Shown here: piece by piece, positions 22,453 through 31,629 of the stretch
Layout of the letters: every line of letters starts with the position of its first letter
Numbering within the stretch: position 1 is the first letter of the stretch
Assembly (NCBI RefSeq): GCF_900105885.1
Contig: NZ_LT629780.1
Coordinates: 2,046,001-2,110,000 of the forward strand
Direction of reading: 5' to 3'
DNA from: Pseudomonas guangdongensis
GTDB taxonomy: Bacteria; Pseudomonadota; Gammaproteobacteria; Pseudomonadales; Pseudomonadaceae
Length of the DNA stretch: 64,000 nt
The notes under the pieces: generated by a model
Database searches by the model: none
Told to the model about the DNA's origin: nothing
The model's input: only the letters and a program-made list of their open reading frames with translations
Position numbers and translations under genes: made by a program

Positions 22453-23802
22453 ATGAATTCAGCCGTGGAAAGCGTGGGGCCGCAGGCCCTGCCGGGGTTG
22501 CAGGAGCAGGTCGAGGCGATCCTCGCCGAGGCGCGCCGCCAGGGCGCCAGCGCCTGCGAGGTGGCGGTATCGCTGGAGCAGGGGTTGTCCACCAGCGTGC
22601 GCCAGGGCGAGGTGGAGACCGTGGAATTCAACCGCGACCGCGGTTTCGGCATCACCCTCTATCTGGGCCAGCGCAAGGGCTCGGCGAGCACCTCGGCGCA
22701 GGGGTCCGAAGCGATCCGCGAGACGGTGGCCGCCGCGCTGGCCATCGCCCGGCACGCCTCCGAGGACGACTGCGCCGGGCTGGCCGACGCGGACCTGATG
22801 GCTCGCGAGCTGCCCGACCTGGATCTCTGGCATCCCTGGGCGATCGGCCCGGAGCAGGCCATCGAGCAGGCGCTGGCCTGCGAGGCGGCAGCCTTTGCCT
22901 GCGATCCGCGAGTCACCCGCGCCGACGGTACTACCCTCAATACCCACCTGGGTTGCCGGGTCTACGGCAACAGCCACGGTTTTGTCGGCGGCTACGCCTC
23001 CAGCCGGCACAGCCTGAGCTGCGTGATGATCGCCGAGGGCGAGGGGCAGATGCAGCGCGACTACTGGTACGACGCCCAGCGCATCGGCAGCCAGCTGGCC
23101 AGTGCCGAGTCGATCGGCCGGCGCGCCGCCGAGCGCGCCGTGGCGCGCCTCGGCGCACGGCCGGTGCCGACCTGCGAGGTGCCCGTGCTGTTCGCCGCGG
23201 AGCTGGCTGGCGGGCTGTTCGGCCACCTGCTGGCGGCGATTTCCGGCGGCAGCCTGTACCGCAAGGCGTCCTTCCTCGAAGGTGCGCTGGGCGAGCAGAT
23301 CTGCCCGGACTGGCTGACCCTCGACGAGCGTCCGCGCCTGCCGCGCGGCATGGGCAGCGCCAGCTTCGACGGCGACGGGCTGGCCACCTATGCCAAGCCG
23401 TTCGTCGAGAACGGTCGGCTGGTGTCCTATGCGCTGGGCACCTACTCCGGCCGCAAGCTGGGCATGCCCAGCACCGCCAATGCCGGCGGGGTGCATAACC
23501 TTTTCGTCAGCCACGGCGCGGACGATCAGGCGGCGCTGATCCGGCGTATGGGGCGAGGCCTGCTGGTCACCGAGCTGATGGGGCAGGGCGTCAATCTGGT
23601 CACCGGCGACTACTCGCGCGGTGCGGCGGGCTTCTGGGTGGAGAACGGGGTGATCCAGTTCCCGGTGCAGGAGGTGACTATCGCCGGCAACCTGCGCGAC
23701 CTGCTGCGCGGTATCGTCGCCGTCGGCAGCGATGTGGAAACCCGCGGCAACGTGCGCAGCGGCTCGGTGTTGATCGAGAAGATGACGGTTGGCGGCAGCT
23801 GA
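22453..23802 (+). CDS. pmbA: PmbA/TldE, non-catalytic partner of TldD
   Basis: 449 residues from ATG 22453, with GAGGAAAG just upstream. It has the TldD-fold ([43 protein letters not shown]) but no HEXXXH, consistent with TldE being the inactive half of the TldD/TldE protease. The conserved tail [25 protein letters not shown] is present. Confidence 0.95.
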   Translation: MNSAVESVGPQALPGLQEQVEAILAEARRQGASACEVAVSLEQGLSTSVRQGEVETVEFNRDRGFGITLYLGQRKGSASTSAQGSEAIRETVAAALAIARHASEDDCAGLADADLMARELPDLDLWHPWAIGPEQAIEQALACEAAAFACDPRVTRADGTTLNTHLGCRVYGNSHGFVGGYASSRHSLSCVMIAEGEGQMQRDYWYDAQRIGSQLASAESIGRRAAERAVARLGARPVPTCEVPVLFAAELAGGLFGHLLAAISGGSLYRKASFLEGALGEQICPDWLTLDERPRLPRGMGSASFDGDGLATYAKPFVENGRLVSYALGTYSGRKLGMPSTANAGGVHNLFVSHGADDQAALIRRMGRGLLVTELMGQGVNLVTGDYSRGAAGFWVENGVIQFPVQEVTIAGNLRDLLRGIVAVGSDVETRGNVRSGSVLIEKMTVGGS

Positions 23803-23861
23803 GGAGGCCAGGCGCGGCGCCTGCCAAGTGAGGCGGCTCGCCCTTGACTGGGCCGCCCCGC

Positions 23862-23867
23862 TAGAAT
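23862..23867 (+). promoter_or_regulatory. Possible -10 element upstream of the YeaC-like gene
   Basis: TAGAAT (five of six) lies 28 bases before the ATG. A TTGACT at 23844-23849 is only 12 bases away, too close for a normal sigma-70 pair, so the call is weak. Confidence 0.3.
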
Positions 23868-23895
23868 CATCACTCTTTTCCCTGGAGGCACCCCC

Positions 23896-24159
23896 ATGAC
23901 GTCCTTCGTCGAAATGATCGAGAACATCACCCCCGAGATCTACCAGAACCTCAAGCTGGCCGTGGAGATCGGCAAGTGGCCCGATGGCCGCAAGCTGAGC
24001 CAGGAGCAGAAGGAGCTGTGCCTGCAGGCGATGATCGCCTGGGAGCAGGAGAACCTGCCTGAGGAGGAGCGCACCGGCTACATGGGCCCGCAGGAGTGCA
24101 AGTCCAAGTCCTTCGAGGTGCCGAACATCCTGTTCAAGAGCTCGGACACCCTGCACTGA
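23896..24159 (+). CDS. YeaC-family protein (DUF1315)
   Basis: 87 residues, start ATG 23896 preceded by TGGAGG. The sequence TPEIYQNLKLAVEIGKWPDGRKLSQEQKELCLQAMIAWE matches the small DUF1315 family (E. coli YeaC), soluble and of unknown function. Its stop overlaps the start of the next gene (TGATG), so the two are coupled. Confidence 0.88.
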   Translation: MTSFVEMIENITPEIYQNLKLAVEIGKWPDGRKLSQEQKELCLQAMIAWEQENLPEEERTGYMGPQECKSKSFEVPNILFKSSDTLH

Positions 24160-24992
24160 TGAACGAACTCGCACGCGGCGCACTGACCAAGATGACCGTG
24201 CGCCTGGGCGCCCCGGCGCAGTACAGCCTTCGCCTGGGCGAGGCCGAGGTGGCGGTCAACCCGCTGCTCGGCCAGCGCCTGCGCCTGGAGTTCCTCGGCG
24301 CCATCCACTGCAGCCATTGCGGCCGTAAGACCAAGAAGAGCTACGCCCAGGGTTACTGCTACCCGTGCATGACCCGGCTGGCGCAGTGCGACAGCTGCAT
24401 CATGAGTCCGGAGAAGTGCCACTACGACGCCGGCACCTGCCGCGAGCCGGGCTGGGGCGAGCAGTTCTGCATGACCGACCATGTGGTCTATCTGGCCAAT
24501 TCCAGCGGTGTGAAGGTCGGCATCACCCGCGCCACCCAGATGCCGACCCGCTGGCTCGACCAGGGCGCGCGTCAGGCCCTGCCGATCCTGCGCGTGGCCA
24601 CCCGCCAGCAGTCCGGACTGGTCGAGGACCTGCTGCGCAGCCAGGTTGCCGACAAGACCAACTGGCGCGCGCTGCTCAAGGGCGATGCCGAGCCGGTGGA
24701 TCTTGTCGCGGTACGCGAGCGGCTGTTCGACAGCTGCCGCGAGGGGCTCGAAGTGCTGCAGCAGCGTTTCGGTCTGCAGGCGATCCAGCCGCTGGCGGAT
24801 GCCGAGGTGCTGGAGATCGACTATCCGGTCGAGCGCTATCCGACGAAGATCGCCAGTCTCGACCTGGACAAGACCCCGGTGGTCGAGGGCACCCTGCAGG
24901 GCATCAAGGGCCAGTACCTGATCCTCGATTGCGGGGTGATCAACATCCGCAAGTACACCGCCTACCAGGTGGCCATCGCCGCCGACGCCTGA
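24159..24992 (+). CDS. DUF2797 family zinc-finger protein
   Basis: 277 residues from ATG 24159. A cysteine-rich zone (residues about 50-110) shows CSHCGRKTKKSYAQGYCYPCMTRLAQCDSC, a likely zinc-binding fold, followed by HVVYLANSSGVKVGITRATQMPTRWLDQGA, reminiscent of a GIY-YIG-like nuclease segment. The C-terminal part (GTLQGIKGQYLILDCGVINIRKYTAYQVAI) is a conserved beta region. Function is unknown; a nucleic-acid role is only an inference. A terminator follows. Confidence 0.88.
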   Translation: MNELARGALTKMTVRLGAPAQYSLRLGEAEVAVNPLLGQRLRLEFLGAIHCSHCGRKTKKSYAQGYCYPCMTRLAQCDSCIMSPEKCHYDAGTCREPGWGEQFCMTDHVVYLANSSGVKVGITRATQMPTRWLDQGARQALPILRVATRQQSGLVEDLLRSQVADKTNWRALLKGDAEPVDLVAVRERLFDSCREGLEVLQQRFGLQAIQPLADAEVLEIDYPVERYPTKIASLDLDKTPVVEGTLQGIKGQYLILDCGVINIRKYTAYQVAIAADA

Positions 24993-25062
24993 GCGTGCCT
25001 GCCGCCCCGCCGCACTTGAGTTGCACGTCGCGTGCAGGCAGTCTGGAGCCACGAATCGTCAC

Positions 25063-25092
25063 GGCCGGCGTCTGCGCCGGCCCTTTCCCCTT
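25063..25092 (+). terminator. Intrinsic terminator after the DUF2797 gene
   Basis: Eight-bp GC stem (25063-25070 with 25075-25082, loop TCTG) followed by a pyrimidine-rich CTTTCCCCTT stretch. It lies between the DUF2797 gene and pepN. Confidence 0.65.
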
Positions 25093-25139
25093 GCGTGCTT
25101 GAAGCCCGCCGCTTGAAGCCGATGCCGAGAGGTCGCCCC

Positions 25140-27797
25140 ATGCGCAGCGAACAACCCCAGACCATCCACCTCAAGGACTACCGGGCTCCCGACTACCTGA
25201 TCGACGAGACCCACCTGACCTTCGAGCTGTTCGAGGATCACACCCTGGTCCATGCGCAACTGGTCATGCGCCGCAACCCCGCAGCCGGCGACGGGCTGCC
25301 GCCGCTGGTGCTCGACGGCCAGCAGCTCGAACTGCTCGACCTGCACCTCGACGACGTGCCGCTGGCCGCAGGCGACTACCAGCTGACCGATAGCCACCTG
25401 AGCCTGCAGCCGACCCAGGCGCGCTTCGTCATCGACAGCACGGTGCGCATCCATCCGGAGAGCAACACCGCGCTGGAGGGGCTGTACAAGTCCGGCGGGA
25501 TGTTCTGCACCCAGTGCGAGGCGGAGGGTTTCCGCAAGATCACCTTCTACCTCGATCGTCCCGACGTGATGAGCGTGTTCACCACCACCCTCAGCGCGGA
25601 CAAGCAGGCTTATCCGATCCTGCTCTCCAACGGCAACCCGATCGCCAGCGGCGAGGAAGAAGACGGCCGCCACTGGGCCACCTGGCAGGACCCGTTCAAG
25701 AAACCGGCCTACCTGTTCGCCCTGGTCGCCGGCGACCTGTGGTGCATCGAGGACAGCTTCCGCACCCTGAGCGGCCGCGACGTCGCCCTGCGCATCTACG
25801 TCGAGCCGGAGAACATCGGCAAGCTGCAGCACGCCATGGACAGCTTGAAGAAGTCGATGAAGTGGGACGAGGAGGTCTACGGCCGCGAGTACGACCTGGA
25901 CATCTTCATGATCGTCGCGGTCAACGATTTCAACATGGGCGCCATGGAGAACAAGGGCCTCAACATCTTCAACTCCAGCTGCGTGCTGGCCCACCCGGAC
26001 ACCGCCACCGACGCCGCCCACCAGCGCGTCGAGGCGGTGGTCGCCCACGAGTACTTCCACAACTGGTCGGGCAACCGCGTCACCTGCCGCGACTGGTTCC
26101 AGCTCTCCTTGAAGGAAGGCTTCACCGTGTTCCGCGACGCCGAGTTCTCGGCCGACATGAACTCGCGCACGGTCAAGCGCATCGAGGACGTGGCCTTCCT
26201 GCGCACCCACCAGTTCGCCGAGGACGCCGGCCCCATGGCCCATCCGGTGCGCCCGGATTCCTACATGGAAATCTCCAACTTCTACACCCTGACCATCTAC
26301 GAGAAGGGCGCGGAAGTGCTGCGCATGATCCACACCCTGCTCGGCGCCGAGGCGTTCCGCAAGGGTTCGGATCTGTACTTCGAGCGCCACGACGGCCAGG
26401 CGGTGACCTGCGACGACTTCGTCCAGGCCATGGAGGACGCCAGCGGCCAGGATCTCACCCAGTTCAAACGCTGGTACACCCAGTCCGGCACCCCGCGTCT
26501 GGCCGTCGAGGACTGCTACGACGCCCACGCCAAGACCTACACCCTGACCTTCCGCCAGAGCTGCCCGGCCACTCCCGGCCAGGAGCGCAAGGAGCCCTTC
26601 GTCATCCCGGTGGCCATGGGTCTGCTCGACAGCCATGGCCGCGAACTGCCGCTGCGTCTGGCCGGCGAGGCCGAAACGGCCGGCACCTCGCGGGTGCTGG
26701 CGGTGACCGAGGCGGTGCAGAGCTTCACCTTCGTCGAGGTGCCGGTCCAGCCGCTGCCGTCGCTGCTGCGCGGCTTCAGTGCGCCGGTGAAGCTGCATTA
26801 CCCCTACGGCCGCGACCAGCTGATGTTCCTCATGCAGCACGACAGCGACGGCTTCAACCGCTGGGAGGCCGGCCAGCAGCTCGCCGTGCAGGTGCTGCAG
26901 GCGCTGGTCGAGCAGCAGCAGCGCGGCGAGCCGCTGCACCTCGACGGCCGGCTGATCGAGGCGCTGCGCGCGGTGCTGGCCGACGAGACGCTGGATCAGG
27001 CCATGGTCGCCGAGATGCTCTCGCTGCCGGCCGAGGCCTATCTGGCCGAGCTGAGCGAGATGGCCGATGTCGACGCCATCCATATCGCCCGCGAATTCGC
27101 CCGCGAGGCCATCGCCCGCGAGCTGTTCGACCTGCTGTGGGCGCGCTACCAGCGTTGCCGCGAGGCCTCGCGCAGCACCCCCTACGCCGCCGATGCCGCA
27201 CAGATCGCCCGGCGCAGCCTGCAGAACATTGCCCTGTCCTACCTGATGCTGGCGCGCAGCGAGGAAGCGCTGGACGTCTGCGTCGAGCAGTTCGAGCACG
27301 CCGACAACATGACCGAGCGCCTCGCCGCCCTGGCGGTGCTGGTCAACTCGCCGTTCGACGCCGACAAGGCCAACGCCCTGGCCAAGTTCGCCGAGCACTT
27401 CAAGGACGATGCCCTGGTGATGGACCAGTGGTTCGCCGTGCAGGCCGCCTGCTCGCTGCCGGGCGGTCTGGAACGGGTGCAGGCGCTGATGCATCACGGC
27501 GCCTTCACTTTGAAGAACCCCAACAAGGTGCGTGCGCTGATCGGCGCCTTCGCCAACCAGAACCACGTCAACTTCCACCGCATCGACGGCGCCGGCTACC
27601 GCTTCCTCGCCGATCAGGTGATCGCCCTCAACGCCCTCAACCCGCAGATCGCCTCCCGCCAGCTGACTCCGCTGACCCGCTGGCGCAAGTTCGACCAGAC
27701 CCGTCAGGTGCTGATGCGCGCCGAGCTGGAGCGCATCCTGGCCAGCGGCGAGCTGTCCGGCGATGTCTACGAGGTGCTCAGCAAGAGCCTGGCCTGA
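25140..27797 (+). CDS. pepN: Aminopeptidase N (M1 family)
   Basis: 885 residues from ATG 25140, the usual gammaproteobacterial length. The exopeptidase motif GAMEN is at 267-271 and the zinc motif HEYFH at 303-307, with the distal Glu in LKEGFTVFRDAEFS. An N-terminal beta-saddle, the thermolysin-like domain, a small beta domain and a C-terminal helical superhelix (LTPLTRWRKFDQTRQVLMRAEL) are in order. Cytosolic enzyme that removes N-terminal residues in the last steps of peptide recycling. Monocistronic, with a GC hairpin downstream. Confidence 0.97.
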   Translation: MRSEQPQTIHLKDYRAPDYLIDETHLTFELFEDHTLVHAQLVMRRNPAAGDGLPPLVLDGQQLELLDLHLDDVPLAAGDYQLTDSHLSLQPTQARFVIDSTVRIHPESNTALEGLYKSGGMFCTQCEAEGFRKITFYLDRPDVMSVFTTTLSADKQAYPILLSNGNPIASGEEEDGRHWATWQDPFKKPAYLFALVAGDLWCIEDSFRTLSGRDVALRIYVEPENIGKLQHAMDSLKKSMKWDEEVYGREYDLDIFMIVAVNDFNMGAMENKGLNIFNSSCVLAHPDTATDAAHQRVEAVVAHEYFHNWSGNRVTCRDWFQLSLKEGFTVFRDAEFSADMNSRTVKRIEDVAFLRTHQFAEDAGPMAHPVRPDSYMEISNFYTLTIYEKGAEVLRMIHTLLGAEAFRKGSDLYFERHDGQAVTCDDFVQAMEDASGQDLTQFKRWYTQSGTPRLAVEDCYDAHAKTYTLTFRQSCPATPGQERKEPFVIPVAMGLLDSHGRELPLRLAGEAETAGTSRVLAVTEAVQSFTFVEVPVQPLPSLLRGFSAPVKLHYPYGRDQLMFLMQHDSDGFNRWEAGQQLAVQVLQALVEQQQRGEPLHLDGRLIEALRAVLADETLDQAMVAEMLSLPAEAYLAELSEMADVDAIHIAREFAREAIARELFDLLWARYQRCREASRSTPYAADAAQIARRSLQNIALSYLMLARSEEALDVCVEQFEHADNMTERLAALAVLVNSPFDADKANALAKFAEHFKDDALVMDQWFAVQAACSLPGGLERVQALMHHGAFTLKNPNKVRALIGAFANQNHVNFHRIDGAGYRFLADQVIALNALNPQIASRQLTPLTRWRKFDQTRQVLMRAELERILASGELSGDVYEVLSKSLA

Positions 27798-27804
27798 CCC
27801 TGCC

Positions 27805-27827
27805 CCCGGCCCGTCCGGCGGGCCGGG
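27805..27827 (+). terminator. GC hairpin after pepN
   Basis: Nine-bp perfect stem (27805-27813 with 27819-27827, five-base loop) begins eight bases after the pepN stop. No T-run follows, so termination by it alone is uncertain. Confidence 0.4.
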
Positions 27828-27851
27828 CGGCACCTGTCCCGGGAGGTTGCC

Positions 27852-28061
27852 ATGTCCCATTCGGCGCCGCGCCTGTCGCGCGCGGCCTTCCACGCCCTCA
27901 ACGCCCCGCGGGCGCGTGCCGAGGCGCAGCGCCTGCTGGCCGAGCGCGAGCGCCTGCAGGGGCGCTGGCTCGACTGGGTCGCCGCCGAGCTGTACGCCCT
28001 CGGCCCGCCGCCTTTCGTCGCCATGGTGCGCCGCGAGCTGCAGGCCGCCCTGGCGCAGTGA
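27852..28061 (+). CDS. Small hypothetical basic protein
   Basis: 69 residues, start ATG 27852 with GGGAGG a few bases upstream, which supports translation. Arg/Ala/Leu-rich and predicted helical (APRARAEAQRLLAERERLQGRWLDWVAAELYAL), no membrane segment, no Cys. I do not recognise a family; small proteins occur at this place next to pepN in other pseudomonads, but I cannot confirm homology. High-GC shadow coding cannot be fully excluded. Confidence 0.6.
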   Translation: MSHSAPRLSRAAFHALNAPRARAEAQRLLAERERLQGRWLDWVAAELYALGPPPFVAMVRRELQAALAQ

Positions 28062-28174
28062 GCGTCCGCCGCTGGGCTATGCTGCGCTGAAGGCCTGAGC
28101 GACGGCCGGCGGTGTCGCGCGCAGCGACAGGTGCGGCGCGGGCCCGCAGCTCACAAGGACAAGGGAGGGGCGCT

Positions 28175-29209
28175 ATGGACGGGTCCGTCTGGCGTTTGGG
28201 CAGCCCGGCTGGACGGGCATCGCGAGCGGGGCGCGCGCTGCTGCAAGGCTTCTGCCTCGCCGCCGCGCTGTGGCTGGCGGCGGCGCAGGCCGAGCCGGCG
28301 CTGCCCTCGGCGCTGGCCAGCCGCAGCCTGCTGCTGGACATCGCCCAGGCCGGCACGCGGCTGGTGGCGGTCGGCGAGCGCGGGCACATCCTCTATTCCG
28401 ACGACCGCGGGGCGAGCTGGCAGCAGGCCGAGGTGCCGAGCCGCCAGCTGCTCACCGCGCTGTTCTTCGTCGACGCCCGCCACGGCTGGGCGGTCGGCCA
28501 TGACACGCAGATCCTGCACAGCGCCGACGGCGGCGCCCATTGGCAGTTGCAGCACGAGGACCCGCCGCGCGAGGCGCCGCTGCTCGACGTCTGGTTCGCC
28601 GATGCCCGCCGCGGCCTGGCGGTCGGCGCCTACGGGACCCTGCTGGCCACCGAGGACGGCGGGGCACACTGGGCGGATGCCGGCGCGCGGCTGGACAACC
28701 CCGACGGCCTGCACCTCAACGCCATCGCCGCGATTCCCGGCGCCGGGCTGCTGGTGGTCGGCGAGGCCGGGCTAGCGCTGCGCTCGGCCGACGGCGGAGC
28801 CACCTGGGAGCGCCTGCCGGCGTTCTACGAAGGCTCGCTGTTCGGCGTGCTGGGCAGCGGCGAGCCCGGCGTGGCGCTGGCCTTCGGTCTGCGCGGCCAT
28901 CTGTTCCGCTCCACGGACGGCGGCGCCAGCTGGACGCCGCTGGCCTTGCCGGTGCCCGGCAACGGCCCGCTGCAGGCCGGGCTGTCCGGCGGTACGCGGC
29001 TGGCCGACGGCAGCCTGCTGATCGTCGGCCACGGCGGCACGCTGCTGCACAGCCGCGACGGCGGTGATCACTTCGCACTGCGCATCCGCCCCGACCGGCT
29101 GTCCCTGTCGGCCGTCGCCGAGGCCGGCGACGGGCGCCTGCTGCTGGTCGGCCAGGGCGGGGTACACGAGGAGTCGATGGTTCGGGAACTGCGGGGAGGG
29201 CCGCCATGA
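28175..29209 (+). CDS. Ycf48-like BNR/WD40-type beta-propeller, exported
   Basis: 344 residues from ATG 28175, just after AAGGGAGGGG. An N-terminal signal (LLQGFCLAAALWLAAAQAEPA) is followed by at least six repeats with the Asp-box/BNR pattern, e.g. YSDDRGASWQQ, HSADGGAHWQL, ATEDGGAHWAD, RSADGGATWER, RSTDGGASWTP and HSRDGGDHFAL, giving a beta-propeller like plant/cyanobacterial Ycf48. The role in proteobacteria is unknown; it is usually found beside an MMPL exporter. The stop overlaps the MMPL start (ATGA). Confidence 0.88.
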   Translation: MDGSVWRLGSPAGRASRAGRALLQGFCLAAALWLAAAQAEPALPSALASRSLLLDIAQAGTRLVAVGERGHILYSDDRGASWQQAEVPSRQLLTALFFVDARHGWAVGHDTQILHSADGGAHWQLQHEDPPREAPLLDVWFADARRGLAVGAYGTLLATEDGGAHWADAGARLDNPDGLHLNAIAAIPGAGLLVVGEAGLALRSADGGATWERLPAFYEGSLFGVLGSGEPGVALAFGLRGHLFRSTDGGASWTPLALPVPGNGPLQAGLSGGTRLADGSLLIVGHGGTLLHSRDGGDHFALRIRPDRLSLSAVAEAGDGRLLLVGQGGVHEESMVRELRGGPP

Positions 29210-31629
29210 AGCGTCATCCGCTCAGTGTCGCCTTCATGGAGCGGCTGGTGTTCGCCCATCGCCCGCAGGTGCTGCTGCTCGGCCTGCTGGTCACCCTGCT
29301 GCTGGGCTGGCAGGCCGCACAGCTGCGCCCGGCGACCAGCTTCGAGAAGATGATCCCGCTCGGCCACCCCTACATTCGCACCCTGCTGGAGCACCGCGAC
29401 GACCTGGCCAACCTGGGCAACAGCCTGCGCATCGCGGTGGCGGTGCGCGAGGGCGACATCTTCAGCCCCGCCTACCTGGAAACCCTGCGGCAGATCCACG
29501 ACGAGCTGTTCTACCTGCCCGGCGTCGAGCGCGCCGCGCTCCGCTCGCTGTGGAGCGCCAGCGTGCGCTGGACCGAGGTCACCGAGGAGGGCTTCGACGG
29601 CGGCACGGTGATCCCCGACGATTACGACGGCTCGCCGCAGAGCCTGGAAGCGCTGCGTGACAACCTGCTCAAGTCCGGGCAGATCGGCCGGCTGGTGGCC
29701 AACGACTTCCGCTCCAGCATCGTCGAGGTGCCGCTGCTCGACCGCTATCCCGATCCCGACGATCCCGGCCGCCTGCGGCCCCTCGACTACCGCGAGTTCT
29801 CCCACCAGCTCGAAGCGCGGATCCGCGACAAGTACCAGGCCCAGGACCCCAACCTGAGCATCCACATCGTCGGCTTCGCCAAGAAGGTCGGCGACCTGAT
29901 CGACGGGCTGATCGAGGTGGCGGGCTTCTTCGTGGCCGCCGTCCTCGTCACCCTGGCGCTGCTCTACGCCTTCACCCGCTGCATCCGCGGCAGCCTGGCG
30001 GTGCTGCTGACCACCCTGATGGCGGTGCTCTGGCAGCTCGGCCTGCTGCATCTGCTGGGCTTCGGCCTCGATCCCTACTCGATGCTGGTGCCCTTCCTGG
30101 TGTTCGCCATCGGCATCTCCCACGGGGTGCAGAAGATCAACGGCATCGCCATCGAGGCGCTGAGCGCCGCCGACGTGCTGCTGGCCAGCCGGCGCGCCTT
30201 CCGCCAGCTGTTCCGCCCCGGCATGGTGGCGCTGCTCTCCGATGCGGTGGGCTTCCTCACCCTGCTGCTGATCGATATCGGGGTGATCCGCGAGCTGGCC
30301 ATCGGCGCCTCCCTCGGCGTGGCGGTGATCATCCTCAGCAACCTGATCGTGCTGCCGGTGGTGGTCAGCTACATCGGGATCGGTGCCGGCGCGCTGCGGC
30401 GCTGCCGCGCCTATGCCACGCGCGAGCATCCGCTGTGGCGACGCTGCAGCGCCTTCGCCACGCCCAGGGTGGCGGCGCTGTCGCTGGGGCTGGCCGTGCT
30501 GGCCCTGCTCGGCGGGCTCTGGTACGGCCAGCGCCTGCAGATCGGCGACCTCGACCAGGGCGCCCCGGAGCTGCGCCCAGACTCGCGCTACAACCGCGAC
30601 AACGCCTTCATCATCGAGCACTACTCGACCAGCTCCGACGTGCTGGTGGTGATGGTGCGCACCCCGCCCGAGGGCTGCGCCAGCCATGCCGCGCTGAGCG
30701 CCATGGACGAGCTGGGCTGGCGCCTGCAGAACACCGAGGGGGTGCAGTCGGCGCTGTCGATGGCCACGCTGTCCAAGCAGGTGATCAAGGGCATGAACGA
30801 GGGCAGCCTGAAATGGGAGGCGCTGTCGCGCAACCCGGATGTGCTCAACCACTCCATCGCCCGCGCCGAGGGGCTGTACAACGCCGACTGCTCGCTGGCG
30901 CCGCTGCTGGTGTTCCTCGAAGACCACCGGGCGGCGACCCTGGCCCGCGCCGTCGCGGTGGTCGAGGCCTTCGACGCCGAGCGCGGCAGCCCGCAGCTGC
31001 GCTTTTTGCTCGCCGCCGGCAACGCCGGGATCGAGGCGGCCACCAACCAGGTGATCGCCGCCGCCGAGCGCAGCATGCTGCTGGCGGTGTACGCGGCGGT
31101 GATCGCCATGTGCCTGCTGACCTTCCGCTCGCTGGCCGCCACCGCCTGCGTGATCCTGCCGCTGGTGCTCACCTCGGTGCTCGGCAATGCGCTGATGGCG
31201 GCGCTGGGCATCGGCGTCAAGGTCGCCACTCTGCCGGTGATCGCCCTGGGCGTGGGGATCGGCGTGGACTACGGGATCTACATCTACAGCCGGCTGGAGA
31301 GCTACCTGCGCCAGGGGCTGGCGCTGCGCGAGGCCTACTACCTGACCCTCAAGTCGACCGGTCGGGCGGTGCTGTTCACCGGCGTGTGCCTGGCCATCGG
31401 CGTGGCCACCTGGATCTTCTCGGCGATCAAGTTCCAGGCCGACATGGGCCTGATGCTGACCTTCATGTTCCTCTGGAACATGCTCGGCGCGCTCTGGCTG
31501 CTGCCGGCGCTGGCCTGTTTCCTGATCCGCCGGCCGCCGCCGGGCGCGGCGCGCGCCTCAGGCGTTCACGTCGACGTGGTTGCCGAGCGGCGTGCTCAGG
31601 CTGGGCAGCCCCCGGGCCTCGGCGACTAG
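29206..31629 (+). CDS. MMPL/RND-superfamily exporter
   Basis: 807 residues with the two-fold RND arrangement: TM1 (QVLLLGLLVTLLLGWQA), a periplasmic loop, TM2-6 (FFVAAVLVTLALLYAF to IILSNLIVLPVVVSYIG), TM7 (VAALSLGLAVLALLGGLW), a second loop, and TM8-12 (MLLAVYAAVIAMCLLTF to MFLWNMLGALWLLPALACFLI). GVGIGVDYGIYIYSR is the conserved MMPL core. It probably moves hydrophobic molecules across the envelope together with the coupled Ycf48-like protein. Its last 24 codons (31558-31629) run into the convergent Ser-Ala-repeat gene, an apparent 3' extension past the natural end after FLIRRPPPG. Confidence 0.9.
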   Translation: MKRHPLSVAFMERLVFAHRPQVLLLGLLVTLLLGWQAAQLRPATSFEKMIPLGHPYIRTLLEHRDDLANLGNSLRIAVAVREGDIFSPAYLETLRQIHDELFYLPGVERAALRSLWSASVRWTEVTEEGFDGGTVIPDDYDGSPQSLEALRDNLLKSGQIGRLVANDFRSSIVEVPLLDRYPDPDDPGRLRPLDYREFSHQLEARIRDKYQAQDPNLSIHIVGFAKKVGDLIDGLIEVAGFFVAAVLVTLALLYAFTRCIRGSLAVLLTTLMAVLWQLGLLHLLGFGLDPYSMLVPFLVFAIGISHGVQKINGIAIEALSAADVLLASRRAFRQLFRPGMVALLSDAVGFLTLLLIDIGVIRELAIGASLGVAVIILSNLIVLPVVVSYIGIGAGALRRCRAYATREHPLWRRCSAFATPRVAALSLGLAVLALLGGLWYGQRLQIGDLDQGAPELRPDSRYNRDNAFIIEHYSTSSDVLVVMVRTPPEGCASHAALSAMDELGWRLQNTEGVQSALSMATLSKQVIKGMNEGSLKWEALSRNPDVLNHSIARAEGLYNADCSLAPLLVFLEDHRAATLARAVAVVEAFDAERGSPQLRFLLAAGNAGIEAATNQVIAAAERSMLLAVYAAVIAMCLLTFRSLAATACVILPLVLTSVLGNALMAALGIGVKVATLPVIALGVGIGVDYGIYIYSRLESYLRQGLALREAYYLTLKSTGRAVLFTGVCLAIGVATWIFSAIKFQADMGLMLTFMFLWNMLGALWLLPALACFLIRRPPPGAARASGVHVDVVAERRAQAGQPPGLGD

